This document shows positions 25,300 through 34,011 of a DNA stretch of 39,357 bases, piece by piece. This DNA is from DAOMOD01 sp964526035. Lineage in GTDB: Bacteria > Pseudomonadota > Gammaproteobacteria > Xanthomonadales > BPKI01. Within the stretch, counting starts at the first letter, position 1. Each line of letters begins with the position of its first letter. Both the position numbers and the translations under genes were made by a program. The notes below the pieces were generated by a model. The model saw only the letters and a list, made by a program, of their open reading frames with translations. It searched no databases and was not told the DNA's origin. The DNA lies in assembly GCA_964526035.1 (NCBI GenBank), contig CAZGKE010000014.1:1-39357 (forward strand), read 5' to 3'.

Positions 25300-25755
25300 T
25301 CAGAAATCGGAAGCCGCAAAGGCCCGTTCGCCGCGCTCCATTTCCGCACGGGTCGGCGTGTAAACGCGCCACTCGTCGCTTGCCGAAGTACGGTAACGGA
25401 TGACCCGCGCCATCGGATCGACTTCGTAGTACGGGAACACGTCGCGAAATCCCCCGAGGAACAGTCCGGGCGCGAAGAACAGGATGCTCACCGCCATTTT
25501 CCCACCGCTCACCCGCAGGGGCAGGATGCCGTACATCAACGCCCCATCGGGCGAAGCTGCCTTGAACTCGTGTTGCCCGGTCGCCTTGGAGGACAGCTTC
25601 TCTTCACGCGGAAGAGCCGACCCGGGACGACCAAGGATCTCCAGCGTGCTTCCTGGGGCAGGCGATTCGAACCGCGTTACGGCAGCGCACCCGAAGAGCG
25701 ACAGCGCAATCGACAGGGTGAGCAGATATCGGACAACAGAAGTGAGCTGGTGCAC
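25300..25755 (-). CDS. Putative lipoprotein of unknown function
   Basis: 151 residues from GTG 25755, with AAGGTG about 6 nt upstream. The N-terminus 'VVRYLLTLSIALSLFGCAAV' is a lipoprotein signal with Cys at about residue 22; the lipobox L-F-G-C is slightly unusual in its Phe. The remaining ~130 residues include a hydrophobic stretch 'MAVSILFFAPGLFLGGFRDV' and end 'ERAFAASDF'. No family is recognised. The frame is open upstream to 25992, but those residues show no signal and are not supported. Confidence 0.65.
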   Translation of the reverse strand: MHQLTSVVRYLLTLSIALSLFGCAAVTRFESPAPGSTLEILGRPGSALPREEKLSSKATGQHEFKAASPDGALMYGILPLRVSGGKMAVSILFFAPGLFLGGFRDVFPYYEVDPMARVIRYRTSASDEWRVYTPTRAEMERGERAFAASDF

Positions 25756-26120
25756 TGCATCACCTTGGCAACGAGCACAGAACCGCGCCCACTGCGAATA
25801 TACCCACGCGCTGCCTTCGGCGCCAATCAATCCAGAACTACGCGCCTGGGTGCGCGCGATGCGCGCGCGAACCACCGAGCCGGGACTCGAAGGCTCGTCG
25901 GTGCCGCGGTCCGCACTCCAAACGGCATCTCGCACCGAAGCCGAGAACAAGGCGCTATGATTTCTTGCGTGCCGCAATCCCGCGGTGGCCATGTCGTTGA
26001 ACAGGTAGAGCCAGCGGATTGATCAGATGCATGCCAACGGTCACGACAGCGTCGCGTACGGCAGGGCCCTTGATCGAGCCGCATGAACCGAATGACAATC
26101 CTTGGCCAAAGCGCAGCGAC
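25756..26120. other. 365-bp divergent intergenic region
   Basis: It lies between the minus-strand lipoprotein and the plus-strand DUF2157-like gene. No supported gene. A TATGAT hexamer occurs at 25956-25961 on the plus strand but without a matching -35 element, so no promoter is called. Confidence 0.35.
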
Positions 26121-27197
26121 ATGACCGACCTCAGCCGCACCGAAGCCCAGCAGCGCGCCGACGACATCCGCGTGTTTCGCGCCGAACTGGCGCGCCTGAC
26201 AGAAGCGCGTGTGCTTGAACTCGACGCATCCCAACAGGAGGCCCTGGACGCGCATCACGCGTCGCTGCTGATCGGCTTCACCCGCGATTTCGATGTCGAC
26301 CGCGACGTGCGCGCCAAACAGCTCTCGCTGGGCATGCGTATCGCCTCCTTTCTCGGCGCGCTGGCGCTGGCGGCCTCGGTGTACTTTCTCTTCTACCAGT
26401 TCTGGGGTTGGCTCGGCACCGGCCTGCAGGTGGCGATCCTTGTGGCCGCGCCGCTGGCTATGCTTGCGCTCACCGCCTGGCTGTTCTCGCGCCAGGGCGC
26501 GGCCTATTTCGCCAAACTCGCGGCACTGGTGGCGTTTGCCTGCTTCGTTCTCAACCTGTCGATGCTGGGCCAGATCTTCAACATCACCCCGACCGACCGG
26601 GCACTGCTGCCGTGGGCCGCGCTTGCCCTGCTGCTGGCCTACGCCTGCGATTTGCGCCTGCTTCTGGTGGCCGGACTGGTGTGCCTTGCCGCCTGGATCG
26701 CGGCACGCACCGGCACCTGGAGCGGCATGTACTGGCTGCACCTCGGCGAGCGGCCGGAGAATTTTCTGCTGAGCGGCGTACTGGCGTTCGTTCTGCCGAT
26801 GACTATCTCGCAGCGTCGCTACCCCGGCTTTGCCGCCACATGGCGCATCTTCGGCCTGCTGTGCCTGCTGGTTCCGGTGCTGGTGTTGGGCAATTGGGGT
26901 GAAGTCAGCTACCTCGAGTGGAACGCGTCGCTCATCGAGAGCGTGTACCAGACCGTGGGGTTTGTATTGAGCGCGCTGGCGGTCTGGATCGGCGTGCGCC
27001 ACGGCTGGAACGACACGGTCAATACCGGCGTGGTGTTCTTCGTGATCTTTCTCTACACCAAGGTATTCGATTGGTGGTGGGAGCTGATGCCGAAGTGGAT
27101 GTTCTTCCTGGTCGTGGGACTGTCCGCAGTCCTTCTGCTGCTGGTGTTCCAGCGGCTGCGACGTGGAATCACCCCAAGCACTGGAGGTGCGGAATGA
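26121..27197 (+). CDS. DUF2157-like polytopic membrane protein
   Basis: 358 residues from ATG 26121. The N-terminal ~70 residues are soluble and charged ('RAELARLTEARVLELDASQQ'), followed by about ten hydrophobic segments ('FLGALALAASVYFLFYQFWG', 'LVAFACFVLNLSMLGQIFNI', 'WWWELMPKWMFFLVVGLSAV'). This layout resembles DUF2157/DUF4401 membrane proteins. It overlaps the next gene by ATGA; that gene carries a DUF4824-like sequence, a pairing that supports the assignment. Role unknown. The frame is open upstream to 26019, but the Met at 26121 gives the family-like start. Confidence 0.75.
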   Translation: MTDLSRTEAQQRADDIRVFRAELARLTEARVLELDASQQEALDAHHASLLIGFTRDFDVDRDVRAKQLSLGMRIASFLGALALAASVYFLFYQFWGWLGTGLQVAILVAAPLAMLALTAWLFSRQGAAYFAKLAALVAFACFVLNLSMLGQIFNITPTDRALLPWAALALLLAYACDLRLLLVAGLVCLAAWIAARTGTWSGMYWLHLGERPENFLLSGVLAFVLPMTISQRRYPGFAATWRIFGLLCLLVPVLVLGNWGEVSYLEWNASLIESVYQTVGFVLSALAVWIGVRHGWNDTVNTGVVFFVIFLYTKVFDWWWELMPKWMFFLVVGLSAVLLLLVFQRLRRGITPSTGGAE

Positions 27198-28060
27198 GCC
27201 CGCGCGCGCGATCGATGCTGCTGGCGGCCGCTGCCGTAGTGGTGCTGATCAACGTCATCGTGCTGGCCGGAGTGGCCTGGAATCGCAGCGGCGAGCCGGA
27301 GGTGCGCCTTCGTCTGAGCGAGCGTGAGCTCGGCGTACCCGGCATATGGGGGCGCAGCCGCGAGGACAGCGGCCTGGCGCTGCACCTGCGCTGGCGGGTG
27401 CCGGTGGCCAATCCCCTTGATGACGCGATTCATCCTACCGAGCACGGCGCCTACGTAGGCGCGAACTGGCTCAACGTCGACAAGCTGGCGGCACTGGGCT
27501 TCGACGTCCGTCCCTTGAGCGACGAGCACGCGCGTCGTTACCGCAGGCAGCAGGCGCGCGAAGTCTGGCTGGCGCTGGAACTTGACGGTCCGGCCTACGA
27601 AGACAGCGTGCGGCAGGCGCGCGCGCATCTGGCCGCGGCCGAGCAGGCGCTGGCTGAACGACCGGACGAGCGCCCGTTGCAGGACCGTGCCAAGGCGGCA
27701 CGGCAACTGCTGACCCAGGCCAGCGAAGAGTGGAGCCGACTGTTCGTGATCGACGCCGACCGCGATCCCCGGGCGCTTCGCGTCCGCTACCCGGACCGCG
27801 AGCGTCACGCCATCGTCCATGGCCGCGTGCGTCCAGTCTGGCGCGTCCCCGATCCACGCAAGCAGCGCGAGCGCGAGTGGCGCGGCCACGTCGAGGCGGT
27901 GAGCATCGCCAGCATCCACGTGCCGCTGGAGTTCCGGGAGGCCTTCGAGTCGCTTCTCGACGACACACAGGCGCGGCGCGCGGCCCGCTATCAGGTGATG
28001 CTGGCCTACGGCAAGCGGCGGGAGCCCTGGATTGTGGAGGTACAGCCGACGATGCCCTGA
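27194..28060 (+). CDS. DUF4824-like membrane-anchored protein
   Basis: 288 residues. One N-terminal membrane anchor (about 6-26, 'SMLLAAAAVVVLINVIVLAG') precedes a large extracytoplasmic part: 'VRLRLSERELGVPGIWGRSR', 'GLALHLRWRVP', a helical region with many Arg/Ala (about 110-170), and 'ASIHVPLEFREAFESL'. The 'LSERELGLP' and 'SGL.L.LRW' pattern is that of DUF4824. ATG 27194 overlaps the stop of the preceding DUF2157-like gene. The pair is probably a membrane complex of unknown function. Confidence 0.75.
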   Translation: MSPRARSMLLAAAAVVVLINVIVLAGVAWNRSGEPEVRLRLSERELGVPGIWGRSREDSGLALHLRWRVPVANPLDDAIHPTEHGAYVGANWLNVDKLAALGFDVRPLSDEHARRYRRQQAREVWLALELDGPAYEDSVRQARAHLAAAEQALAERPDERPLQDRAKAARQLLTQASEEWSRLFVIDADRDPRALRVRYPDRERHAIVHGRVRPVWRVPDPRKQREREWRGHVEAVSIASIHVPLEFREAFESLLDDTQARRAARYQVMLAYGKRREPWIVEVQPTMP

Positions 28061-28360
28061 TGGGCTGGTGGCCGCAAGAAACCTGGCCATGCCTGATCCT
28101 CCATTTGGTTTCTCGGTTGGCAGGGTGCCAAGCGTCTGTCCGCCCTCCTTCGCTGCGCCAACCCCCACGCCATCGGCGCGATCATCCGCGACCGGTGCGG
28201 AGAGCGCGGGCCAGGTCGTCGCTTCCGCCGACCGGCGGTCGCAATCCGGGTGCGGCCGGTCCTTGCTCCAGGTTCCTCACGATCTGCTCCAGATTCCCTC
28301 AAGCCTGCCTTGTACCCGCAGCTGCAGAGTAGCGGCTCCGCAACGCACGAGAAGCCTGGA
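28061..28360. other. 300-bp intergenic region before the SGNH-FISUMP gene
   Basis: No supported gene. A short perfect hairpin CGACC-GGC-GGTCG (28229-28241) is present without a U tail, too weak to call a terminator. The following gene's frame is open through the second half of this region, but with no signal-like sequence before the Met at 28361. Confidence 0.35.
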
Positions 28361-29881
28361 ATGATCATTCTGGCCCACATCGCTCACAGGCTCTTTCCAG
28401 TCTGGCTTCGGTCCAGCCGATCGAGGGCCGACGGTGTCGTCAGCGTTGCTGCCCTCGCGTCGCCGATCGGTGCACTGCTCGCGATCGCGTTGCTGCTGGC
28501 CAGCGTCGCGTCTGCGCCGGCAAGCGCGTCGCCGAAGCTGTTGTTGGTCGGCGACAGCTGGGCCGAATTCATGCTTTTTCACGACAGCATGGGTCAGGCC
28601 TTTGCCGCCAACGGTCATCCGCAGCTTGAAACCGTCGGTGCCCTGACCAGCATCGGCGGCACCACGGCGGCCTTCTGGGCCGAACCGAATCAACTGGCGC
28701 TGATCGATGGCGAACTGGCCGCCCATCCGGAAACTCAATGGCTGCAGCTCACCGTAGGCGGCAACGATTTCGGCGCCGGGGCCGCTGGCGGCGGATGGCA
28801 TACGGGCCTCGACGCCGCAGCGAGCGCCGCGTTGTTTGACAGCATCGCAACCGACGTGGCGACGATCGTCGACCACCTGCTGGCGGCACACCCGGATCTG
28901 ATCATCGTGCTGAGCCTGTACGACTACGCCAATCTGGTCGAATCGCTGACCTTGGGTCTGGCCGGGCCCTGCACGGACTTCTGGAACAATGTCGGACAAC
29001 CCGACAGCCTGGTTTACAACACCGCGCTCACCGCCTTCACCCAGCGACTGGCCCAGCTGACCAGCGGGCGCCCGCGACTGCGCCATGTCAGCCACCTCGG
29101 CCTGATGCAGTTCCAATTCGGTTTCCCTGATCAGGGCATCGCACCGGGCGACCTGCCGCTGCCGGGCGATCTGAACCGACCAAGCCCGATCGAATCGATG
29201 CACGAGCAGCAGGACTGCGTACATCAATCACAGGCAGGCTATCTGGCCGTCGCCGAACACCTCTTCCAGCGGGTCTACGCCGGGCTCCTCGGGCCGATCC
29301 ACCGCGACGGCTTCGAGGCCGGCACGCCAACCGTGGTCGATGCGCAGGGTCACAGCTACCGCAGCGTGCGCATCGGCACACAGCTATGGTTGGCGCAGAA
29401 CCTGCGCACGGTGGTCGTCGACAGCTGGAGCTACGCCGACGATCCCGGCCACGATCCGATCTACGGTCGTCTGTACAACCAGAGCGCGGCGATTTCCGCG
29501 TGCGCCGCTCTGTCCGGCTGGCGCCTGCCCAGCGACGGCGACTGGATGGTGCTGGAGGCGCATCTCGGGATGGATCCGGCCGAGCTGCAACTGGACTGGA
29601 CCCAGACCGAATTCCGCGGCGCTGATGAAGGCGGGCAGCTGAAGCAGACCGGGACCACACTGTGGACATCGCCGAACAGCGGCGCCACGGATATTCATGG
29701 ATTCGAAGCCCTGCCAGGAGGCTTCCTGGGCGTCGGCGGTGGCTATGACAGCCTGGGTAGCGACGGCCGCTACTGGAGCACCGGCGCCAGCCGCTACTTC
29801 CGCGCTGACCGCCCGCATCTCAACCGCTACTTCGGCAGTCCCGATTACGGCTTCAGCGTGCGCTGCATGCGTGAGGACTGA
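28361..29881 (+). CDS. Exported SGNH/GDSL hydrolase fused to a FISUMP domain
   Basis: 506 residues with a long signal region (about 1-55, hydrophobic core 'ALLAIALLLASVASAPASAS'). The SGNH part (about 58-308) has block I 'LLLVGDSWAEF', block III 'TVGGNDFG' and block V 'DCVHQSQAGYLAVAEH' (catalytic Asp/His), so an active esterase/acyl hydrolase is plausible. It ends with 'LGPIHRDGFEAG', the DGFE motif at residues 316-319 (bases 29306-29317). From about 324 a Fibrobacter major-paralogous-type (FISUMP) domain follows: 'DAQGHSYRSVRIGTQLWLAQ', 'LSGWRLPSDGDWMVLEAHLG', 'GGQLKQTGTTLW', 'GFSVRCMRED'. The fusion joint at the DGFE motif is unusual. The start at 28361 has a moderate GAGAAG upstream. Confidence 0.88.
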   Translation: MIILAHIAHRLFPVWLRSSRSRADGVVSVAALASPIGALLAIALLLASVASAPASASPKLLLVGDSWAEFMLFHDSMGQAFAANGHPQLETVGALTSIGGTTAAFWAEPNQLALIDGELAAHPETQWLQLTVGGNDFGAGAAGGGWHTGLDAAASAALFDSIATDVATIVDHLLAAHPDLIIVLSLYDYANLVESLTLGLAGPCTDFWNNVGQPDSLVYNTALTAFTQRLAQLTSGRPRLRHVSHLGLMQFQFGFPDQGIAPGDLPLPGDLNRPSPIESMHEQQDCVHQSQAGYLAVAEHLFQRVYAGLLGPIHRDGFEAGTPTVVDAQGHSYRSVRIGTQLWLAQNLRTVVVDSWSYADDPGHDPIYGRLYNQSAAISACAALSGWRLPSDGDWMVLEAHLGMDPAELQLDWTQTEFRGADEGGQLKQTGTTLWTSPNSGATDIHGFEALPGGFLGVGGGYDSLGSDGRYWSTGASRYFRADRPHLNRYFGSPDYGFSVRCMRED

Positions 29882-30045
29882 GATACCGGCTCCTGGATCA
29901 GGACCACGAAGTAGATGGGGATCCGGTAGGCCATGCCCGCATCAGCCGAGCATCGTACTCGCGTTGGATTCATCGCCTTCATCGCCTTCGGCGCCGCGGA
30001 CCAGCGTTACCGTCACGCCATTGTCGCAATGCTTCCTGGCGTGAC

Positions 30046-31674
30046 TCAGGGGCAGCCGGCGGCCTCGAATCCGTCGCAGAAGATGGCGATGCCTTTGCCG
30101 AACACCACGTAGCTGCTGCCCGAGTTGCTGCCATTCGGATCGGCACCATCGGCCCCAATGATGAGGTCGTCAATGCCGTCGCCATTGATGTCGCCGGCCG
30201 CGGAAACGGAACGGCCGCTTTGGTCGCCTGCCGCGACGCCATCCAGTCTGAAGCCGTTGCCTCCGTCGAGCGATGAAAGATTGATGACCGCAGCAAAGGC
30301 GCCCGTGCTGCGTCCGAACACCAGGTAGCTGCTTCCGGAGTCGCTGCCACTCGAATCGGCGCCATAGGCACCGACAATCAGATCGTCGATGCCATCGCCA
30401 TTGATGTCGCCGGCGGCCGATACGGCAATACCGCTGCGGTCTTCTGCCGCGACGCCGTCGAGCCGAAAACCGTTGCTGCCGTCGAGCGAAGAAAGGTCCA
30501 AGGCGGCGTCAAACCCGATGCTGCGACCGAACACCACGTAGCTGGCGCCGGAATTGCTGCCGTTCGGATCGGCGAAAACGGCACCGATGATCAGGTCATC
30601 AATGCCGTCGCCGTTGATGTCACCTGCGGCAGATACGGCACGGCCGCTGCGGTCGTATGCCGCGACCCCGTCAAGGCGGAAACCATTGCTACCGGTGAGC
30701 GAGGAGAGATCAATCGCCGAGGCAAAACTGTCGGAGCTGTCGCCGAATATCACGTAGCTGCTGCCGGAGTTGATGCCGTTCGGATCGGCACCGATGGCGC
30801 CGATGATCAGGTCGTCGATGCCGTCGCCATTGATGTCCCCGGCTGCAGATACAACGCCGCCGCTGAAGTCGTTTGCCGCCCCGCCATCGATGCGAAAGCC
30901 GTTGCTGCCACTGAGCGTCGAGAGATTGATGACCGAGGCAAAGCCGTTGCTGCTGCCGAACACCACGTAGCTGCTGCCGGAGCTGATGCCGTTCGGATCG
31001 GCCAGAGGGGCACCGATGACCAGGTCATCGATGCCGTCGGCGTTGATGTCGCCGACTGCAGATACGGCGAAGCCGCTGTAGTCGCCTGCCGCGACGCCAT
31101 CGAGGCGAAAGCCCGTACCACCGTCGAGTGTCTCCAGATTGATGTCCGGGTCAAATCCGTTGTTCCCGCCAAACACCACGTAACTGCTGCCGGAGAAGCT
31201 GCCGTTGGGACCGGCGCCATAGGCACCGATGAGCAGGTCATCAAACCCGTCGCCATTGATGTCACCGGCGCCTGACACTGCGCGACCGCTGAAGTCGTAC
31301 GACGCCACACCATCGAGTCGAAAACCGTTGTTGCCGTCGAGCGAGGACAGATCAATGGCAGAGGCAAAGTCGCCTGGGCTGCGGCCGAACACCACGTAGC
31401 TGCTGCCTGAGGCAGAGCCATTCGGATCAGCGCCGCTGGCACCTATGATCAGATCGTCGATGCCGTCGCCGTTGATATCCCCGGCGGCGGATACGGAAAG
31501 CCCGCTCAAGTCGTCCGCGGCTACGCCGTCGATGCGGAATCCGTTGCTGCCATCAAGGGAGGACAGCGGCAGCACGGCGGTCGCTTGCGCGGCGGGTGCG
31601 CACAGCAGACCACCCAATGCCGCTGCAATCGCGGCACACAGGCGGCGAGTGCGAAGCGGTTTGGTTTGCGGCAT
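30046..31674 (-). CDS. Exported seven-repeat FG-GAP (integrin-alpha type) beta-propeller with DGFE tail
   Basis: 542 residues: signal peptide (about 1-32, 'LCAPAAQATA'), then seven repeats of 71-72 residues. Each has 'GFRLDGVA..D.SG', a calcium-loop 'GDINGDGIDDLIIGA', 'ADPNG.NSGSSYVVFG'. Seven blades make a complete propeller, the number in integrin-alpha heads. The D-x-N-x-D-G-x-x-D loops should bind Ca2+. The tail 'AIFCDGFEAAGCP' carries the DGFE motif at 30064-30075. Likely role: surface or secreted adhesion/binding protein. The start at ATG 31674 gives a compact signal peptide; a GTG at 31704 is an alternative. 164 bp downstream (29882-30045) and 259 bp upstream (31675-31933) hold no gene. 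Confidence 0.92.
   Translation of the reverse strand: MPQTKPLRTRRLCAAIAAALGGLLCAPAAQATAVLPLSSLDGSNGFRIDGVAADDLSGLSVSAAGDINGDGIDDLIIGASGADPNGSASGSSYVVFGRSPGDFASAIDLSSLDGNNGFRLDGVASYDFSGRAVSGAGDINGDGFDDLLIGAYGAGPNGSFSGSSYVVFGGNNGFDPDINLETLDGGTGFRLDGVAAGDYSGFAVSAVGDINADGIDDLVIGAPLADPNGISSGSSYVVFGSSNGFASVINLSTLSGSNGFRIDGGAANDFSGGVVSAAGDINGDGIDDLIIGAIGADPNGINSGSSYVIFGDSSDSFASAIDLSSLTGSNGFRLDGVAAYDRSGRAVSAAGDINGDGIDDLIIGAVFADPNGSNSGASYVVFGRSIGFDAALDLSSLDGSNGFRLDGVAAEDRSGIAVSAAGDINGDGIDDLIVGAYGADSSGSDSGSSYLVFGRSTGAFAAVINLSSLDGGNGFRLDGVAAGDQSGRSVSAAGDINGDGIDDLIIGADGADPNGSNSGSSYVVFGKGIAIFCDGFEAAGCP
30076..31590. repeat. Seven tandem 213-216 bp DNA repeats encoding FG-GAP blades
   Basis: The marker 'AACACCACGTAGCTGCTGCC' or a near copy recurs at 30101, 30317, 30530, 30746, 30959, 31172 and 31388, so the period is 213 or 216 bp. 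Long stretches of each unit are nearly identical at DNA level, including synonymous sites. A further diverged unit lies at 38648 in a second gene. Such arrays expand and contract by recombination and are easily collapsed in short-read assembly. Confidence 0.85.
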
Positions 31675-31933
31675 GGTCGAATTCTCGGTGAACGTGGGCG
31701 ACACCCGTCGGGTTGGGCTGCATGCCCGTCAAGCTCATTGCGCGCAAAAGCGCACGTTTGCCTGCCACAACACTGCAGCGAGCAACGTCCCGTCAACATG
31801 GCCAAGCCGCATGATGGGAGACCCCACCTTCGCCCTCGAAGCGGGTCCGGCGCTTGAGGAGAGCTGGAGGAAACCGTGAGGAGTTTGGAGCTGGCGCCGG
31901 ATGTCTACGCAGTGCGGACAGTTGTAGACCTGA

Positions 31934-33799
31934 TCAGTCGACTGGCGCGCGCAGCCCGTGCAGGCCCAGCTCGGTGGCCACCTGGCGATAGCGCGGATCG
32001 CGCAAGGCGGGGCTGCGGACCAAATGATGTGGCAGCGCCTCGCCCATCTGTCGGCCGTGCCGTCGAAGCACTGCGACGGCCTGATCGTGTCGACCGAGCA
32101 CGGCGAGTGCTTCGGCAATCAGCTCTTGAGCCACCTCTTCGCTGGGGTATTCGCTCTGCAGATGGTTCAGATACCATCGGTAGAACCCCGTCGGACCCTC
32201 TTCCGCGGTCGCGGCAAGCAATGCCGCCATGGCCGCACTGCTGATTCCGCGCAGCTGCATCTCCTTGACCCGTGTCGCCAGCGCTTCGGCGGGCCGGTTG
32301 TCCCATTCGTCCAGGTAGGCCATTTCGCGGTAAAGCCAGAAGAACTGCGGCTCCAGTCGCAGGGCTTCCTCGAAGCGGGCACGGGCCTGCTGACGTCGAC
32401 CGCGGGCGGCCTCGATCAGGCCGGAAATGCCGATCAACACCGGCGACGTCGGATCGAGCGCCATCGCCTGACTGATCCAGCGTTCGGCGTCCTGGTCGCG
32501 GCCTTCAAACATGGCCAGCTCCGCTGACCACTGCAGCGCCGAAAGATGGCTGGGCGCCAGTTGCAGGGCCCTCGCGTAGTGCTGGCGGGCGGCGCTGAAG
32601 TCCCAATCCTGATTGACGGCGATCAATCCAAGTACGGCGTGGGTATCGGCCAACTCCGGGTCCAGCAGCAGTGCCCGCTCGGCTGCCTTTGCCGCCTGCG
32701 GCCAGGCGACCTCTGCCGACTCGAGATAGTAGATTCGAGCGATCATGTGCGCGGCTGCCTTGCCGGCCCAGGCAGGGGCGTAGTCAGGATCGTGCGCGAT
32801 CGACTCGGCGAAGAATTTCTGGGCGGCAATCAGATCGTCACTACCGCGTCTTTGCATCAAATGGCGACCGCGCAGGAACGCCACTTCCGCGTCAGTGTTT
32901 CCGGGTTTGGCGCGCGGAGCCGGTGGTTGGCTGAGCAGCGTTGTCACCACGTCGCGACCGATCTGCTCAGCTATCTCGCTGATGCGCGGCTCGGTGCTCT
33001 GGTACTGCTCGGACCAGACCACCACGGCATCGGCCGCGCGGGTCAGCCGCGCGTTGGCCAGCAGGCCGTTCTCCATAGGCCGCAGCGACAGCTCCAACAA
33101 ATGGTCGGCACCCAGGCTGGCCGCGGCTGCAGCGCGATCAGGGCCGGTGACGCCAACCCGTTCGCCGCTGCCGCGCGAGAGTACGCGCAGTTCCGGATGG
33201 TGGGCCAACCGGGTGATCACATCGTCTGCCAGACCCGTACCCAACCAATGGGCGATGGGCGCGACCGCTTCCGGCGGAACGACCACCACATGCGGTAGCG
33301 CTTCGCGCAATGGCGGCGCGGGTCGGGGCCGCAGCCACCAGCCGAACACGACAAGCAGGAGCGCCAGGCCCAACAATCCGATTCGTCTGGACGAACCCGG
33401 AGCGGTTGCACTGGTTGCTCTCGTTTCACCACCTGAGGCGTCGGCAACCAAGGCTTCGAGCGGGGCCTGCCAGCGGTAGCCGCGGCCATGCACGGTCCCG
33501 ATCCATTTGGCCTGGCCACCATGCTCGCGCAACACACGGCGCAGATCCGCCACTGCGCGGCTGATCGCCCAGTCGGTGACATGGGGGGTGCCCCAGACCT
33601 CGCGCAGCAACTGCTCCTTGCTGACCAGCTGGTCGGCGTGGCTCAGCAGATGCACCAGCAGTTCCAGCACCCGCGGCTCGACCCGCACCGCCTGCCCGCG
33701 ATGACTGAGCTCGCGACGCCCCACGTCGACTTCGAAGTCGCCGAAGCGCCAGCCTCTGCTCGGCCGCAAGGGCGCCGAGCGGACCGGCTCGTCGTTCAT
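31934..33799 (-). CDS. ToxR/CadC-like membrane transcriptional regulator with TPR C-terminus
   Basis: 621 residues. An OmpR/PhoB-type winged helix occupies about 17-112 ('FEVDVGRRELSHRGQAVRVE', recognition region 'VTDWAISRAVADLRRVLREH', closing 'IGTVHGRGYRWQ'). One membrane helix spans about 140-156. The outer part starts with an 'LGTGLADDVITRLAHHPEL' segment seen in this regulator type, then several TPR-like pairs from about residue 330 ('AEVAFLRGRHLMQRRGSDDL', 'AERALLLDPELADTHAVLGL', 'ALEWIS'-like helices). No receiver domain is present, so it should sense directly through the membrane. It diverges from the lipoprotein/beta-helix operon at 34012 across 212 bp, a likely target. Confidence 0.88.
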   Translation of the reverse strand: MNDEPVRSAPLRPSRGWRFGDFEVDVGRRELSHRGQAVRVEPRVLELLVHLLSHADQLVSKEQLLREVWGTPHVTDWAISRAVADLRRVLREHGGQAKWIGTVHGRGYRWQAPLEALVADASGGETRATSATAPGSSRRIGLLGLALLLVVFGWWLRPRPAPPLREALPHVVVVPPEAVAPIAHWLGTGLADDVITRLAHHPELRVLSRGSGERVGVTGPDRAAAAASLGADHLLELSLRPMENGLLANARLTRAADAVVVWSEQYQSTEPRISEIAEQIGRDVVTTLLSQPPAPRAKPGNTDAEVAFLRGRHLMQRRGSDDLIAAQKFFAESIAHDPDYAPAWAGKAAAHMIARIYYLESAEVAWPQAAKAAERALLLDPELADTHAVLGLIAVNQDWDFSAARQHYARALQLAPSHLSALQWSAELAMFEGRDQDAERWISQAMALDPTSPVLIGISGLIEAARGRRQQARARFEEALRLEPQFFWLYREMAYLDEWDNRPAEALATRVKEMQLRGISSAAMAALLAATAEEGPTGFYRWYLNHLQSEYPSEEVAQELIAEALAVLGRHDQAVAVLRRHGRQMGEALPHHLVRSPALRDPRYRQVATELGLHGLRAPVD

Positions 33800-34011
33800 T
33801 TCAATGTGCCCATCGTGCTTGCTGCTTCGCGGATCAACGGTCGGTTCGGGGCGAACAACGGCGGGTGCTCAGGATTCCTCACGATTCGATCCAGGCGCGC
33901 TCAAACAAGGCGCGTCGCCTTGTGCGAGAAGAGTGTAGTGCATCTCAACGAACGACAACGAGCACACCCAGCCTAGACGCACCCTCCCTATCCGTTCCAA
34001 GGAGCCTCACC

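Noticed and set aside
25956..25961. TATGAT as a -10 box
   Set aside because: No matching -35 element at proper spacing; chance occurrence is likely.
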